Shown here: piece after piece, positions 18,001-25,467 of the stretch
Position numbering within the stretch: the stretch's first letter is position 1
Layout: every line of letters starts with the position of its first letter
From: AC-32 sp963715575
GTDB lineage: Bacteria > Actinomycetota > Thermoleophilia > Gaiellales > Gaiellaceae
DNA: 64,000 bases
Assembly (NCBI GenBank): GCA_963715575.1
Contig: OY970250.1
Span: forward strand, 1,426,001-1,490,000
Direction: 5' to 3'
The notes under the pieces: generated by a model
Seen by the model: the letters and a program-made list of their open reading frames with translations, nothing else
Told to the model about the DNA's origin: nothing
Databases searched by the model: none
Position numbers and translations under genes: made by a program

Positions 18001-18196
18001 GCTCGACGTAGACGAGCTGGCCGCAGCCGACCGCGCAGTACGGGCAGATCGACTGCGCAACATGGTCGGCGCGCTCGAGCCGCGGCCGCAGCGTGCGCGA
18101 GCGCTCGGACTGGGCGGCCTTGCCCAGGCCGAGCGGGTCGCCCTCCCGGAGCTGTCGGACGACCGGCCAGCGCGCAAACGCCTCGCCGAGCTTCAT
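15065..18196 (-). CDS. fdnG: Formate dehydrogenase catalytic subunit, selenocysteine-containing (UGA read-through)
   Basis: A molybdopterin formate dehydrogenase alpha subunit of 1043 residues if the in-frame TGA at 17647-17645 is decoded as selenocysteine 184. The context ENQARI-U-HSSTVPGLGTSFGRG matches the active site of Sec-type FDH-N enzymes (NQARVUHG in E. coli), and a SECIS hairpin follows 11 bases after the TGA. N-terminal [4Fe-4S] cysteines are 51, 54, 58 and 86 (CPYCAVGC and RLCPKG). AAGGAG precedes the ATG by about 7 bases. No twin-arginine signal is visible in the N-terminal 60 residues, unlike periplasmic FDH-N. Read conventionally, the gene would appear as two fragments (15065-17554 and 17645-18196). 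Confidence 0.94.
17615..17633 (-). promoter_or_regulatory. Bacterial SECIS element in the formate dehydrogenase mRNA
   Basis: On the minus strand a perfect 7-bp stem with a 5-base loop, GGTCCCC-GGTCT-GGGGACC, begins exactly 11 bases after the in-frame TGA. The apical GGTCT is the SelB-recognition loop known from E. coli fdhF (AGGUCU), and the 11-base spacing is also that of fdhF. The hairpin lies inside the coding sequence and also encodes the conserved VPGLGT segment. This supports selenocysteine insertion rather than termination or a nonsense mutation. Confidence 0.93.
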
Positions 18197-18241
18197 TCGA
18201 ACTCCTTTCTTGCCGGCACTCGACAGCCTAAACGCTTCGTA

Positions 18242-21200
18242 TTACGATCTACGGCTGGCGAAGGCCGCGCCGGCGAGTGCTGCGAGCCCGGCAGCTGCCA
18301 ACGCCGTCTTGGCCCGGGTGTGGTGTGGGGGACGCGGCGATGCGGCCCGCTCGGGGTGGGGTCCTGGCGGGCCGGCCGGGCCGTGCTCGCGCGCGAGCGC
18401 CAACACCTGGGCGGCGTGGAGCGCGCGCCGCTCGGTGTTCGAGGCCTGCTCGATCTGCGAGCGGCACGAGAAGCCGTCCGCGACGAGCAGTGTGTCCGGC
18501 GCCGCCGTCCGCACCTTCGGCAGCAGGACCCGCTCGCCGCAGGCGACCGAGACGTCGTAGTGGCCGCTCTCGTAGCCCCAGCCGCCGGCCATCCCGCAGC
18601 AGCCGGCGTCGAGCACCTCGACCTCGACCCCCATCTTTTCGAGCAACTGCTGGTCCGGGCCGGTGCCGCCGGTCGCCTGCTGGTGGCAGTGGCCGTGCAG
18701 GAGCGCGCGGCGGTGGAGCCGCGGCGGCTCCCAGCCGTCGGCACAGCTCGTCAGGAAGTCGCAGAAGTGGTGCGTCTGCTTCGCCAGCCGTTTCGCGTCC
18801 TGGTCCGCCGGCCAGAGCTTCAGCAGCTCGTCCTTGAAGACGGCCACGCAGCTCGGCTCGATCCCGACGACCGGCGTGCCCGCCCTGATCTCCTCCGCAA
18901 GCGTCGAGAGAACGTTGCGCAGGTAGGCCTCGGCGAGGTCGAGCATCCCGTAGTCGTAGAGCGGCCGGCCGCAGCAGAGATGGCCCTGCGGGATGACGAC
19001 GTGGAAGCCGGCCTCTTCGAGCGCCTCGACGGCGGCGATCCCGACCTCCGGCTCGAGGTAGTTGGTGAAGGTGTCCGCCCAGAGCAGCACGCGCCGGCCG
19101 CCGCCGTTGCGGAGCGGCCGCCGTGCGTGCCAGCCCTTCAGCGTCACCGGCGCGAACTCGGGCACGTGCCGCTCGGGGTGGATCCCGGCGGCGAGCTTGA
19201 ACAGCCGCGTGCTGGTCGCGGCGTTGGCGAGCCCGGGCACCTTCGAGGCCAGTCGCGCCGCCTGGTCGATCAGGCCGAAGGCATAGGCCGCGCGCGGTCG
19301 CAGCCGTCCCTTGTAGCGGTGCGAGAGGTACTCCGCCTTCAGGGTCGGCATATCGACGCTGACCGGGCAGTCGTTGGTGCAGCCCTTGCACGAGAGGCAG
19401 AGGTCGAGCGCCTCGTCGACCGCGTCGTCGTGCCACATCGTCAGCTCCTCGCCGTTCAGCATCTCCCAGAGCAGGTGGGCGCGGCCGCGGGTCGAGTGCA
19501 TCTCCTCGCGCGTGACCATGAAGCTCGGGCACATCACGCCGCCGTCGGTGTGCCGGCACTTGCCGACGCCGACACAGCGCGTGGTCGCATGCGCGAACGA
19601 GCCCTTGTCCTTGAGGAAGGCGAAGTGCGAGTCGACCTGGGGCGGATTGAACGTCTCCGGCCCGAGGCGGATGTTCGAGTCGAGCGGGTAGGGGTCGACG
19701 ACCTTGCCCGGGTTCAGCTTCCAGTCCGGGTCCCAGATCGACTTGAACTCCCGGAACGCCTCGACCAGCTCGGGCCCGAACATCTTCGGGAGCAGCTCGC
19801 CGCGGGACTGGCCGTCGCCGTGCTCGCCCGAGATCGAGCCGCCGTAGGAGACGACGAGGTCGGCGCCCTCCTCGACGAAGGCGCGGTACTTGGCGAGGCC
19901 CGGCTTGCTCGAGAGGTCGAAGTTCCAGCGCGCATGGATGCAGCCGTTGCCGTAGTGGCCGTACATCGCGCTCTCGTAGCCGTACTTGGCCGCGAGCTTG
20001 CCCAGGTCGCGCAGGTAGTCGCCCACGCGCTCGGGCGGGACGGCCGTGTCCTCCCAGCCTTCGTAGGTGTCCTCCTTGCCCGGCAGGAAGGCCGTCGCGC
20101 CGAGCCCGGCCTCGCGCACCTTCCAGACGTGCTGCTCCTGCTCGGGGCTGTCGTACAGCTTCATCCCGCGCAGGCCCTCCTTGCCGACGCGCAGCTCGCC
20201 CATCAGCTTGCGGGCGTACTCGTCGGCCTCCTCCTTGCTCTCGCCGCCGAACTCGACGAGCAGGAAGCCGTGCCCGTCCGGGAGCCGCGAGAGATCGTGC
20301 ACGTGCTTGCCGAGCTGGGTCATGTCCTCGATCAGCTGCTGGTCGATCCCCTCCAACCCGAGCGGCCGGTGGGCAAGCACCTTCGGCACGGCGTCGCCGG
20401 CGGTGGGCGCGTCCTCGTAGCCGAGCACGAGCAGCGAGCGGTGCGGCGGGCTGTGCAGCAGATGGACGGTCGCCTCGAGGTAGGTGACGCACGTGCTCTC
20501 GGTCCCGGCCAGCGCGCGGGCGACGTGGAAGCCCTTCTCGGGCAGGAGATCGTCGAGGTTGTAGCCCGAGACGCGGCGCGGGATCTGCGGGTAGCGCTCG
20601 CGGATCAGGTCGGCGTAGCGGTCGCGCAGCTCGACGAGGCGGCGGTCGATCGCGGGATCGCCGGACGTGCCCTCGCGGGCGCGCAAACGCCGGCCGTCGT
20701 AGAGCAGCACCTCGAGCTCGTGCACGTTGTCGGACGTCCGCGGGCCCGGACCGTAGAACTGGGCCATGATCGAGCGCACGCCGCAGGAGTTCGACGCGAT
20801 CATCCCGCCGAGCGTGCAGTACTCGTGCGTCGAGGGATCGGGCCCGAAGGTGAGCTGGTGCTCCGACTCGGCCTGGTCGCGCAGATGGTCGAGGATCAGC
20901 CCGGGCTGGACGCGCGCGAGCCTGCGCTCGGGGTCGATCTCCAGCGCGCGGTTCAGGTACTTCGAGAAGTCGATCACGACCGCGACGTTGGTCGTCTGCC
21001 CCGCGAGGCCCGTGCCGCCGCCGCGCGAGAGCAGCGGCGCGCCGTGCTCGCGGCAGAGGCGCACCGTCTCGATCACGTCGTCCACCGTGCGCGGGATCAC
21101 GACCCCGATCGGCAGCTGGCGGTAGTTGGCGCCCGTGGCCGAGTAGAGCGCCCGGTCGCCGGCCGTGAAGCGCACCTCGCCATCGACCGCGTCCGCCAGG

Positions 21201-21286
21201 TCGTGCTCGAGCGCGCGCACGTCCACCGGCTCGCGCCCGACCGGCGGCAGGTGGAAGCGCGGGTCCTGCGAGGGGACGTCGATCAC
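18242..21286 (-). CDS. FAD-linked oxidase fused to Fe-S/CCG domains (YdiJ-like 2-hydroxyacid dehydrogenase)
   Basis: A 1014-residue fusion. Residues about 40-560 form a VAO-type FAD-binding and FAD-oxidase C-terminal module (RGGGTGLAGQTT near 88-99; YGHYGNGCIHARWNFD; GSISGEHGDGQSR). A ferredoxin segment follows, with CVGVGKCR and CLSCKGCTNDCP, then CCG-type cysteine-rich blocks (HLCCGRPLYDYG, HGHCHQQA, DAGCCGMAGGWGYE). This arrangement resembles E. coli YdiJ and D-2-hydroxyglutarate/D-lactate dehydrogenases feeding the quinone pool. A Pro-rich tail and a short C-terminal hydrophobic segment (TALAAAGLAALAGAAF) are unusual and could anchor it to the membrane. The ATGA start overlaps the enolase-family gene. 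Confidence 0.88.
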   Translation of the reverse strand: MIDVPSQDPRFHLPPVGREPVDVRALEHDLADAVDGEVRFTAGDRALYSATGANYRQLPIGVVIPRTVDDVIETVRLCREHGAPLLSRGGGTGLAGQTTNVAVVIDFSKYLNRALEIDPERRLARVQPGLILDHLRDQAESEHQLTFGPDPSTHEYCTLGGMIASNSCGVRSIMAQFYGPGPRTSDNVHELEVLLYDGRRLRAREGTSGDPAIDRRLVELRDRYADLIRERYPQIPRRVSGYNLDDLLPEKGFHVARALAGTESTCVTYLEATVHLLHSPPHRSLLVLGYEDAPTAGDAVPKVLAHRPLGLEGIDQQLIEDMTQLGKHVHDLSRLPDGHGFLLVEFGGESKEEADEYARKLMGELRVGKEGLRGMKLYDSPEQEQHVWKVREAGLGATAFLPGKEDTYEGWEDTAVPPERVGDYLRDLGKLAAKYGYESAMYGHYGNGCIHARWNFDLSSKPGLAKYRAFVEEGADLVVSYGGSISGEHGDGQSRGELLPKMFGPELVEAFREFKSIWDPDWKLNPGKVVDPYPLDSNIRLGPETFNPPQVDSHFAFLKDKGSFAHATTRCVGVGKCRHTDGGVMCPSFMVTREEMHSTRGRAHLLWEMLNGEELTMWHDDAVDEALDLCLSCKGCTNDCPVSVDMPTLKAEYLSHRYKGRLRPRAAYAFGLIDQAARLASKVPGLANAATSTRLFKLAAGIHPERHVPEFAPVTLKGWHARRPLRNGGGRRVLLWADTFTNYLEPEVGIAAVEALEEAGFHVVIPQGHLCCGRPLYDYGMLDLAEAYLRNVLSTLAEEIRAGTPVVGIEPSCVAVFKDELLKLWPADQDAKRLAKQTHHFCDFLTSCADGWEPPRLHRRALLHGHCHQQATGGTGPDQQLLEKMGVEVEVLDAGCCGMAGGWGYESGHYDVSVACGERVLLPKVRTAAPDTLLVADGFSCRSQIEQASNTERRALHAAQVLALAREHGPAGPPGPHPERAASPRPPHHTRAKTALAAAGLAALAGAAFASRRS

Positions 21287-22389
21287 GCGGCGTACCTCTG
21301 CGCGTCAGCCCGCTTCAGCTCGAGCCCGTTGCCCGGACGCGAGCGGTCCGGCCTCAGCGAGCCGTCCACGGGCTCGAGCACGCCGTCGAACAGCAGCGGC
21401 TCGAGGCGGACGTGGTCGTGGAACCACTCCAGGTGCCGGAAGGCCGGCACCGCGCAGCAGGCCGCGACGCTCGCGCTCGGCGCGCAGTGCGCGGAGAGGT
21501 CGAGCCCGAAGGCCGTCGCAAGCGCACCGGCGCGCAGGAAGCCGGTGATCCCGCCGCAGCGGGTGACGTCGGCCTGCAGGCAGTCGACGCAGCCGAGCAG
21601 GTTGCGGAAGTCGGCGGGCACGTAGGCGTACTCCCCAGCCGCGACGTCGAGCGGTGCATGGTCGCGCACCAGGCGCAGCCCCTCGAAGTCCGCCGAGCTG
21701 ACGGGCTCCTCGTGCCAGGTGACTCCCCACTCGCGCCCGAAGCGCTCGGCCCAGCGCACTGCCTCTTTGCGCGTGAGCGCGCCGTTCGAGTCGACGTAGA
21801 GCTCGGCCTCGTCGCCGATCGCCGCCCGGGCCGCGTCGAGCCGCTCCGGGTCACGCTCGGGCTCGCGCGAGACCTTCATCTTCACGCGCGGGATGCCCTG
21901 CTCGACCCAGCCGCCGAGCTGTTCGCGGATCCGCTCGCGCGAGTAGGAGGTGAAGCCGCCGCTGCCGTAGACGGGCGCCTCCTCCCGGGCCGGGCCGAGC
22001 AGGTCGACCAGCGGCAGCCCGAGCAGGCGCGCCTTCAGGTCCCAGAGCGCGAGGTCGACCGCCGAGAGCGCGCAGAAGCCGATCCCCGGCCGGCCGGCGT
22101 TGCGCAGGCCGACTGCCATCGACTCCCAGGCGTCGCCGGTCGCCATCGCATCACTGCCGCGAACGAGCTCTACAAGCTGCTCGTCGACGAGCTTCCCGGC
22201 GGCGGCCGGCGCGTACGTGTAGCCCAGGCCCGCCTCGTCCCCCGCCCGTGCCTCGACGACGACGATCGTGGTCGAGTCCCACTCGGCCGTGCCGTCCGAC
22301 TCCGGCTCGTCGGTCGGCACGGTGAACGCCGAGACCGCGAGGCTCTCGACCGGCGCCTGCACACCGGGGCGCGTCTGAGTGGTGCTCAC
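21283..22389 (-). CDS. Enolase-superfamily dehydratase/racemase (mandelate racemase subgroup)
   Basis: A 368-residue member of the mandelate racemase/muconate lactonising family. The barrel carries KMK (KxK base motif, near residue 170), metal ligands in VDSNGAL, HEEPVSS and AGEYAY, and a His-Asp dyad in ADVTRCGG and SAHCAPSAS. This fits the mandelate racemase subgroup, which includes many sugar-acid dehydratases. The frame stays open far upstream, but GTG 22389 forms a GTGA overlap with the preceding gene and begins the family-like N-terminus. The substrate is unknown. A sugar acid feeding the neighbouring oxidase is speculation. Confidence 0.87.
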   Translation of the reverse strand: MSTTQTRPGVQAPVESLAVSAFTVPTDEPESDGTAEWDSTTIVVVEARAGDEAGLGYTYAPAAAGKLVDEQLVELVRGSDAMATGDAWESMAVGLRNAGRPGIGFCALSAVDLALWDLKARLLGLPLVDLLGPAREEAPVYGSGGFTSYSRERIREQLGGWVEQGIPRVKMKVSREPERDPERLDAARAAIGDEAELYVDSNGALTRKEAVRWAERFGREWGVTWHEEPVSSADFEGLRLVRDHAPLDVAAGEYAYVPADFRNLLGCVDCLQADVTRCGGITGFLRAGALATAFGLDLSAHCAPSASVAACCAVPAFRHLEWFHDHVRLEPLLFDGVLEPVDGSLRPDRSRPGNGLELKRADAQRYAA

Positions 22390-24170
22390 CGTCCCGGGAT
22401 CAGCTCTTCGATCTTCTGCCTGAACGACTCCTTGATCACGGCGCCGCGATCCGGGTCGTGCCGCACCGCGCGCATGAAGTTGCGCGCCTCCTCCAGCGTG
22501 ATGTGCGGCGGCAGCGGCGGCACCTCCGGGTCGGTGACCGCCTCGAGGAGCACCGGCCGGTCGGCCGCGAGCGCCTCGTCCCAGGCGGGGCCGACCGCAT
22601 CCGGGTCGTCGACGCGGATCCCCACAAAGCCGAGCAGCTCGGCGTAGCGCGCGTACGGGAAGTCGGGCAGCACCTGCGAGGCCTCGTACTTCGGGTCGCC
22701 TTCCATCGCGCGCTGCTCCCATGTCACCTGGTTGAGGTCGTTGTTGTGCAGCACGAGCACCACGAAGCGCGGGTCGCTCCAGCGCTCCCAGTACTTGGCG
22801 ACCGTGATCAGCTCGTTCATGCCGTTCATCTGGAACGCGCCGTCGCCGATCAGGGCGAACACCGGGCGCTGCTGGTGCGCGAACTTCGCGCCGATCGCGT
22901 AGGGCACTCCGGGCCCCATCGTGGCGAGCGTGCCCGAGAGCGAGCCCAGCATCCCCTTGCGCAGCTTGATGTTCCGCGCGTACCAGTTGGCGGCGGAGCC
23001 CGAGTCGGCGGTCAGGATCGCCCCCTCGGGCAGCCGCTTGGAGAGCTCCGAGAAGACGAGCTGCGGGTTGACCGGATCGGCGTCGAGCTGCGCGCGCCGC
23101 TCGATCAGCTCCCACCAGTCGAGCACCTCCCCCTCGATCTGCTCCCGCCAGGAGCGGTCCTCCTTGCGCTTCAGCTTGGGCAGCAGCGCCTGCAGCGTCT
23201 GCTTGGCGTCGCCGACGAGGTTGACCTCCATCGGGTAGCGGATCGAGACCATGCGGCCGTCCAGGTCGATCTGCACGCCGCGCGCCTTGCCTTCGGCGGG
23301 CAGGAACTCCGAGTAGGGGAAGCTCGAACCGACCATCAGCAGGGCGTCGCAGCCCATCATCAGGTCCCAGCTCGGCTTCGTCCCGAGCAGGCCGATCGAG
23401 CCGGTCACGAACGGCAGGTCGTCGGGCACGACCGCCTTGCCGAGCAGCGCCTTGGCCACGCCCGCGCCGAGCAGCTCGGCCGTCTGGACGACCTCGTCGG
23501 CCGCGCGCAGCGCGCCCTGGCCGACCAGCATCGCCACCTTCTCGCTCTCGTTCAGGACGGCGGCCGCGTGCTCGAGGTCGCCCTCTTCCGGGACGACCTT
23601 CGGCCGCGAGTAACCGATGCCCGAATGGATCGTGCCGTGCTTGCGCGGCGGCGCCTCGACCGCTTTCTCGGAGGCGAGGTCGTTCGGGACGATGATGCAG
23701 GTAACCGTGCGCTGGTCGAGCGCGATGCGGATCGCGCGGTCGACCAGGTGGCGCATCTGCGCCGGGTCGGTCGCCATGTGGACGAACTCGTGCGCGACGT
23801 CCTTGAAGAGGGTGACGAGGTCGACCTCCTGCTGGTAGCTGCCGCCAAGCGAGGCCATCGCCTGCTGGCCGACGATCGCGACCACCGGCGCGTGGTCGAG
23901 CTTCGCGTCGTAGAGGCCGTTCAAAAGGTGGATCGCCCCGGGGCCGGAGGTGGCGATGCAGACGCCGACCTCGCCCGTGAACTTCGCGTGGCCGCACGCC
24001 ATGAACGCCGCCATCTCCTCGTGCCGGACCTGGATCAGCTCCGGGTCGCCGCCGGCGCGGTCGAAGGCGCCGAGGAAGGCGTTGATCCCGTCTCCCGGGT
24101 ACCCGTAGATGCGGTGGACGCCCCACTCGCGGAGGCGCTTCAGCGTGAAATCGGCAACGAGCTCGGCCAC
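22386..24170 (-). CDS. Thiamine-diphosphate enzyme, pyruvate oxidase/acetolactate-synthase-like
   Basis: A 594-residue ThDP-dependent enzyme with the three family domains. The N-terminal pyrimidine domain has YGYPGDGINAF and the catalytic glutamate in VRHEEMAAFMA. The central domain has TGSIGLLGT. The C-terminal pyrophosphate domain has GDGAFQMNGMNEL and an LHNNDLNQ Mg-binding end. It most resembles the pyruvate oxidase (PoxB/Pox5) type, which decarboxylates pyruvate to acetate or acetyl phosphate, but acetolactate synthase or glyoxylate carboligase activities cannot be excluded. It lies in a GTGA overlap with the enolase-family gene, 30 bp after the nitrilase. Confidence 0.87.
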   Translation of the reverse strand: MAELVADFTLKRLREWGVHRIYGYPGDGINAFLGAFDRAGGDPELIQVRHEEMAAFMACGHAKFTGEVGVCIATSGPGAIHLLNGLYDAKLDHAPVVAIVGQQAMASLGGSYQQEVDLVTLFKDVAHEFVHMATDPAQMRHLVDRAIRIALDQRTVTCIIVPNDLASEKAVEAPPRKHGTIHSGIGYSRPKVVPEEGDLEHAAAVLNESEKVAMLVGQGALRAADEVVQTAELLGAGVAKALLGKAVVPDDLPFVTGSIGLLGTKPSWDLMMGCDALLMVGSSFPYSEFLPAEGKARGVQIDLDGRMVSIRYPMEVNLVGDAKQTLQALLPKLKRKEDRSWREQIEGEVLDWWELIERRAQLDADPVNPQLVFSELSKRLPEGAILTADSGSAANWYARNIKLRKGMLGSLSGTLATMGPGVPYAIGAKFAHQQRPVFALIGDGAFQMNGMNELITVAKYWERWSDPRFVVLVLHNNDLNQVTWEQRAMEGDPKYEASQVLPDFPYARYAELLGFVGIRVDDPDAVGPAWDEALAADRPVLLEAVTDPEVPPLPPHITLEEARNFMRAVRHDPDRGAVIKESFRQKIEELIPGR

Positions 24171-24200
24171 GGCGCTCCTTTCGGGTCGCTTTGCTTCGGT

Positions 24201-25119
24201 CTACCGTGACGGGTGGCGCGTCAAACCGAGCACGTCCGGGCGGTGGTAGTGCCCGGTCGGGTCGAAGCGCTGCCGTTCCGCATCCAGCCGAGCCGGCTCG
24301 AGCTCGGCGTAGAGCACGCCCTCCTCGTCCCAGAGCGGGCCGGCCAGGTACGAGCCGTCTGGGGCGAGGATCGCGGAGCCGCCGCGGCCGATCACGTCGA
24401 CGCCCTCGAGCAGGCGCGCGAGCGGGAAGTCGTCCGGGTAGCTGGCCGCGCGCTGGAAGTGCGAGGGCGCGATCACGAAGCAGCGCGACTCGCGGGCGAG
24501 GTGGACGAGAGTCGACTGCCACTCCTCGCTGTCGTCGGCCGTCGAGGCGACGTACAGCTCGATCCCGGACTCGTACAGCGCGAAGCGAGCAAGCGGCATG
24601 TAGTTCTCCCAGCAGACGAGCCCGCCGAGCCGGCCGTAGGGCGTCTCGACCGCCTCGAGCCCGTCGCCGTCGCCCGGGCCCCAGACCAGCCGCTCGTGGT
24701 TGGTCGGCACGAGCTTGCGGTGCTTGAGCGCGAGCTCGCCGTCCGGCGAGTGGAAGAGGAGCGTGTTGTAGAGCGTGCCCGGGTGGGCGGGGTCGCGCTC
24801 GGTCACGCCGGTCACGAGCCAGACCTCGTGCTCGCGCGCGAGTTCGCCGAGTCGCCGTTCTGCGGGGCCGGGCACCTCGACCGCCTCTCGTGCCAGCAGC
24901 GCGAAGGCCTCTTTGGCGCCCCTCCTCGGCCCAGCCGGCGAGCGCCTTCGCCCAGGTCGAGGACGGGTAGGCGGGGATCACCGCCTCCGGGAAGACGACC
25001 ATGCGCGCGCCTTTGCTCGCGGCGTCGGCGGCGGTGCGGCCGAGCTTCTCGATCGTGGCGTCCCGGTCGAAGATCACGGGCTCGACCTGCGCGCAGGCGA
25101 CGGTCAGGCGCTCATGCAT
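24201..25119 (-). pseudogene. Nitrilase, frameshifted at a run of four G
   Basis: A plant-type nitrilase split over two frames. The first part starts at ATG 25119 (MHERLTVACAQVEPVIFDRD) and carries the catalytic glutamate in VFPEAVIPAYPSS. The rest, in another frame to 24201, carries the lysine in KHRKLVPT and cysteine in VCWENYMP. The switch falls at the minus-strand G4 run (C4 at 24919-24922). Removing one G restores WAEEGAKEAFALLARE and a continuous 305-residue protein. All catalytic residues are intact, so this is either a very recent frameshift or a sequencing error. As given, neither fragment alone would be active. Confidence 0.85.
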
Positions 25120-25131
25120 GCGCCCAGTCTC

Positions 25132-25467
25132 TCAGCGCACGCGCAGGACCGTCTGCATGCCGAGCGCGCGATGGTCGGCGATCGAGCACCAGAACCGGTA
25201 CCGGCCGCGGCGCACGTGGAGCGCCAGCGTGCGGCGCTTGCCGGGCCGCGTCAGCGGAATCGAGAAGGTGTGCGTGCCGCCGACGCGGCGCACCCGCAGG
25301 TCGTGCGGGTCCTCGCCGTCGTTCTGCAGCTCGATCTCGAGCACGCCCGCCTTCACCGACGGCCGCGAGAGCGTCAGGTGGAACTCCTGCGCGCTGACCC
25401 CGAGCCGCGCCGGCGTCGGGTGCCAGCCGAGCGCGAACGCCATCGCGACGATTCCGAGCGTCTTCAC
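25132..25467 (-). CDS. Cupredoxin-like (type 1 copper) protein
   Basis: A 111-residue protein starting at GTG 25467, which overlaps the DUF1501 stop (GTGA). The first 27 residues form a hydrophobic leader. The remainder looks like a cupredoxin: DPHDLRVRR supplies the first histidine, and WCSIADHRALGM supplies a C-x4-H-x4-M loop, the pattern of type 1 copper sites in plastocyanin-like proteins. It probably acts outside the membrane as a small electron carrier or copper-binding protein. Partners are unknown. Confidence 0.78.
   Translation of the reverse strand: MKTLGIVAMAFALGWHPTPARLGVSAQEFHLTLSRPSVKAGVLEIELQNDGEDPHDLRVRRVGGTHTFSIPLTRPGKRRTLALHVRRGRYRFWCSIADHRALGMQTVLRVR

Noticed and set aside
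17984..21625. Very long plus-strand open frame (1213 codons)
   Set aside because: It is antisense to the FAD/Fe-S oxidase, has Arg/Ala/Val-rich low-complexity translation, and arises from high GC at third positions of the real gene.
22458..24209. 583-codon plus-strand frame antisense to the pyruvate-oxidase-like gene
   Set aside because: No motif, biased composition, and no start context; the minus-strand enzyme is complete.
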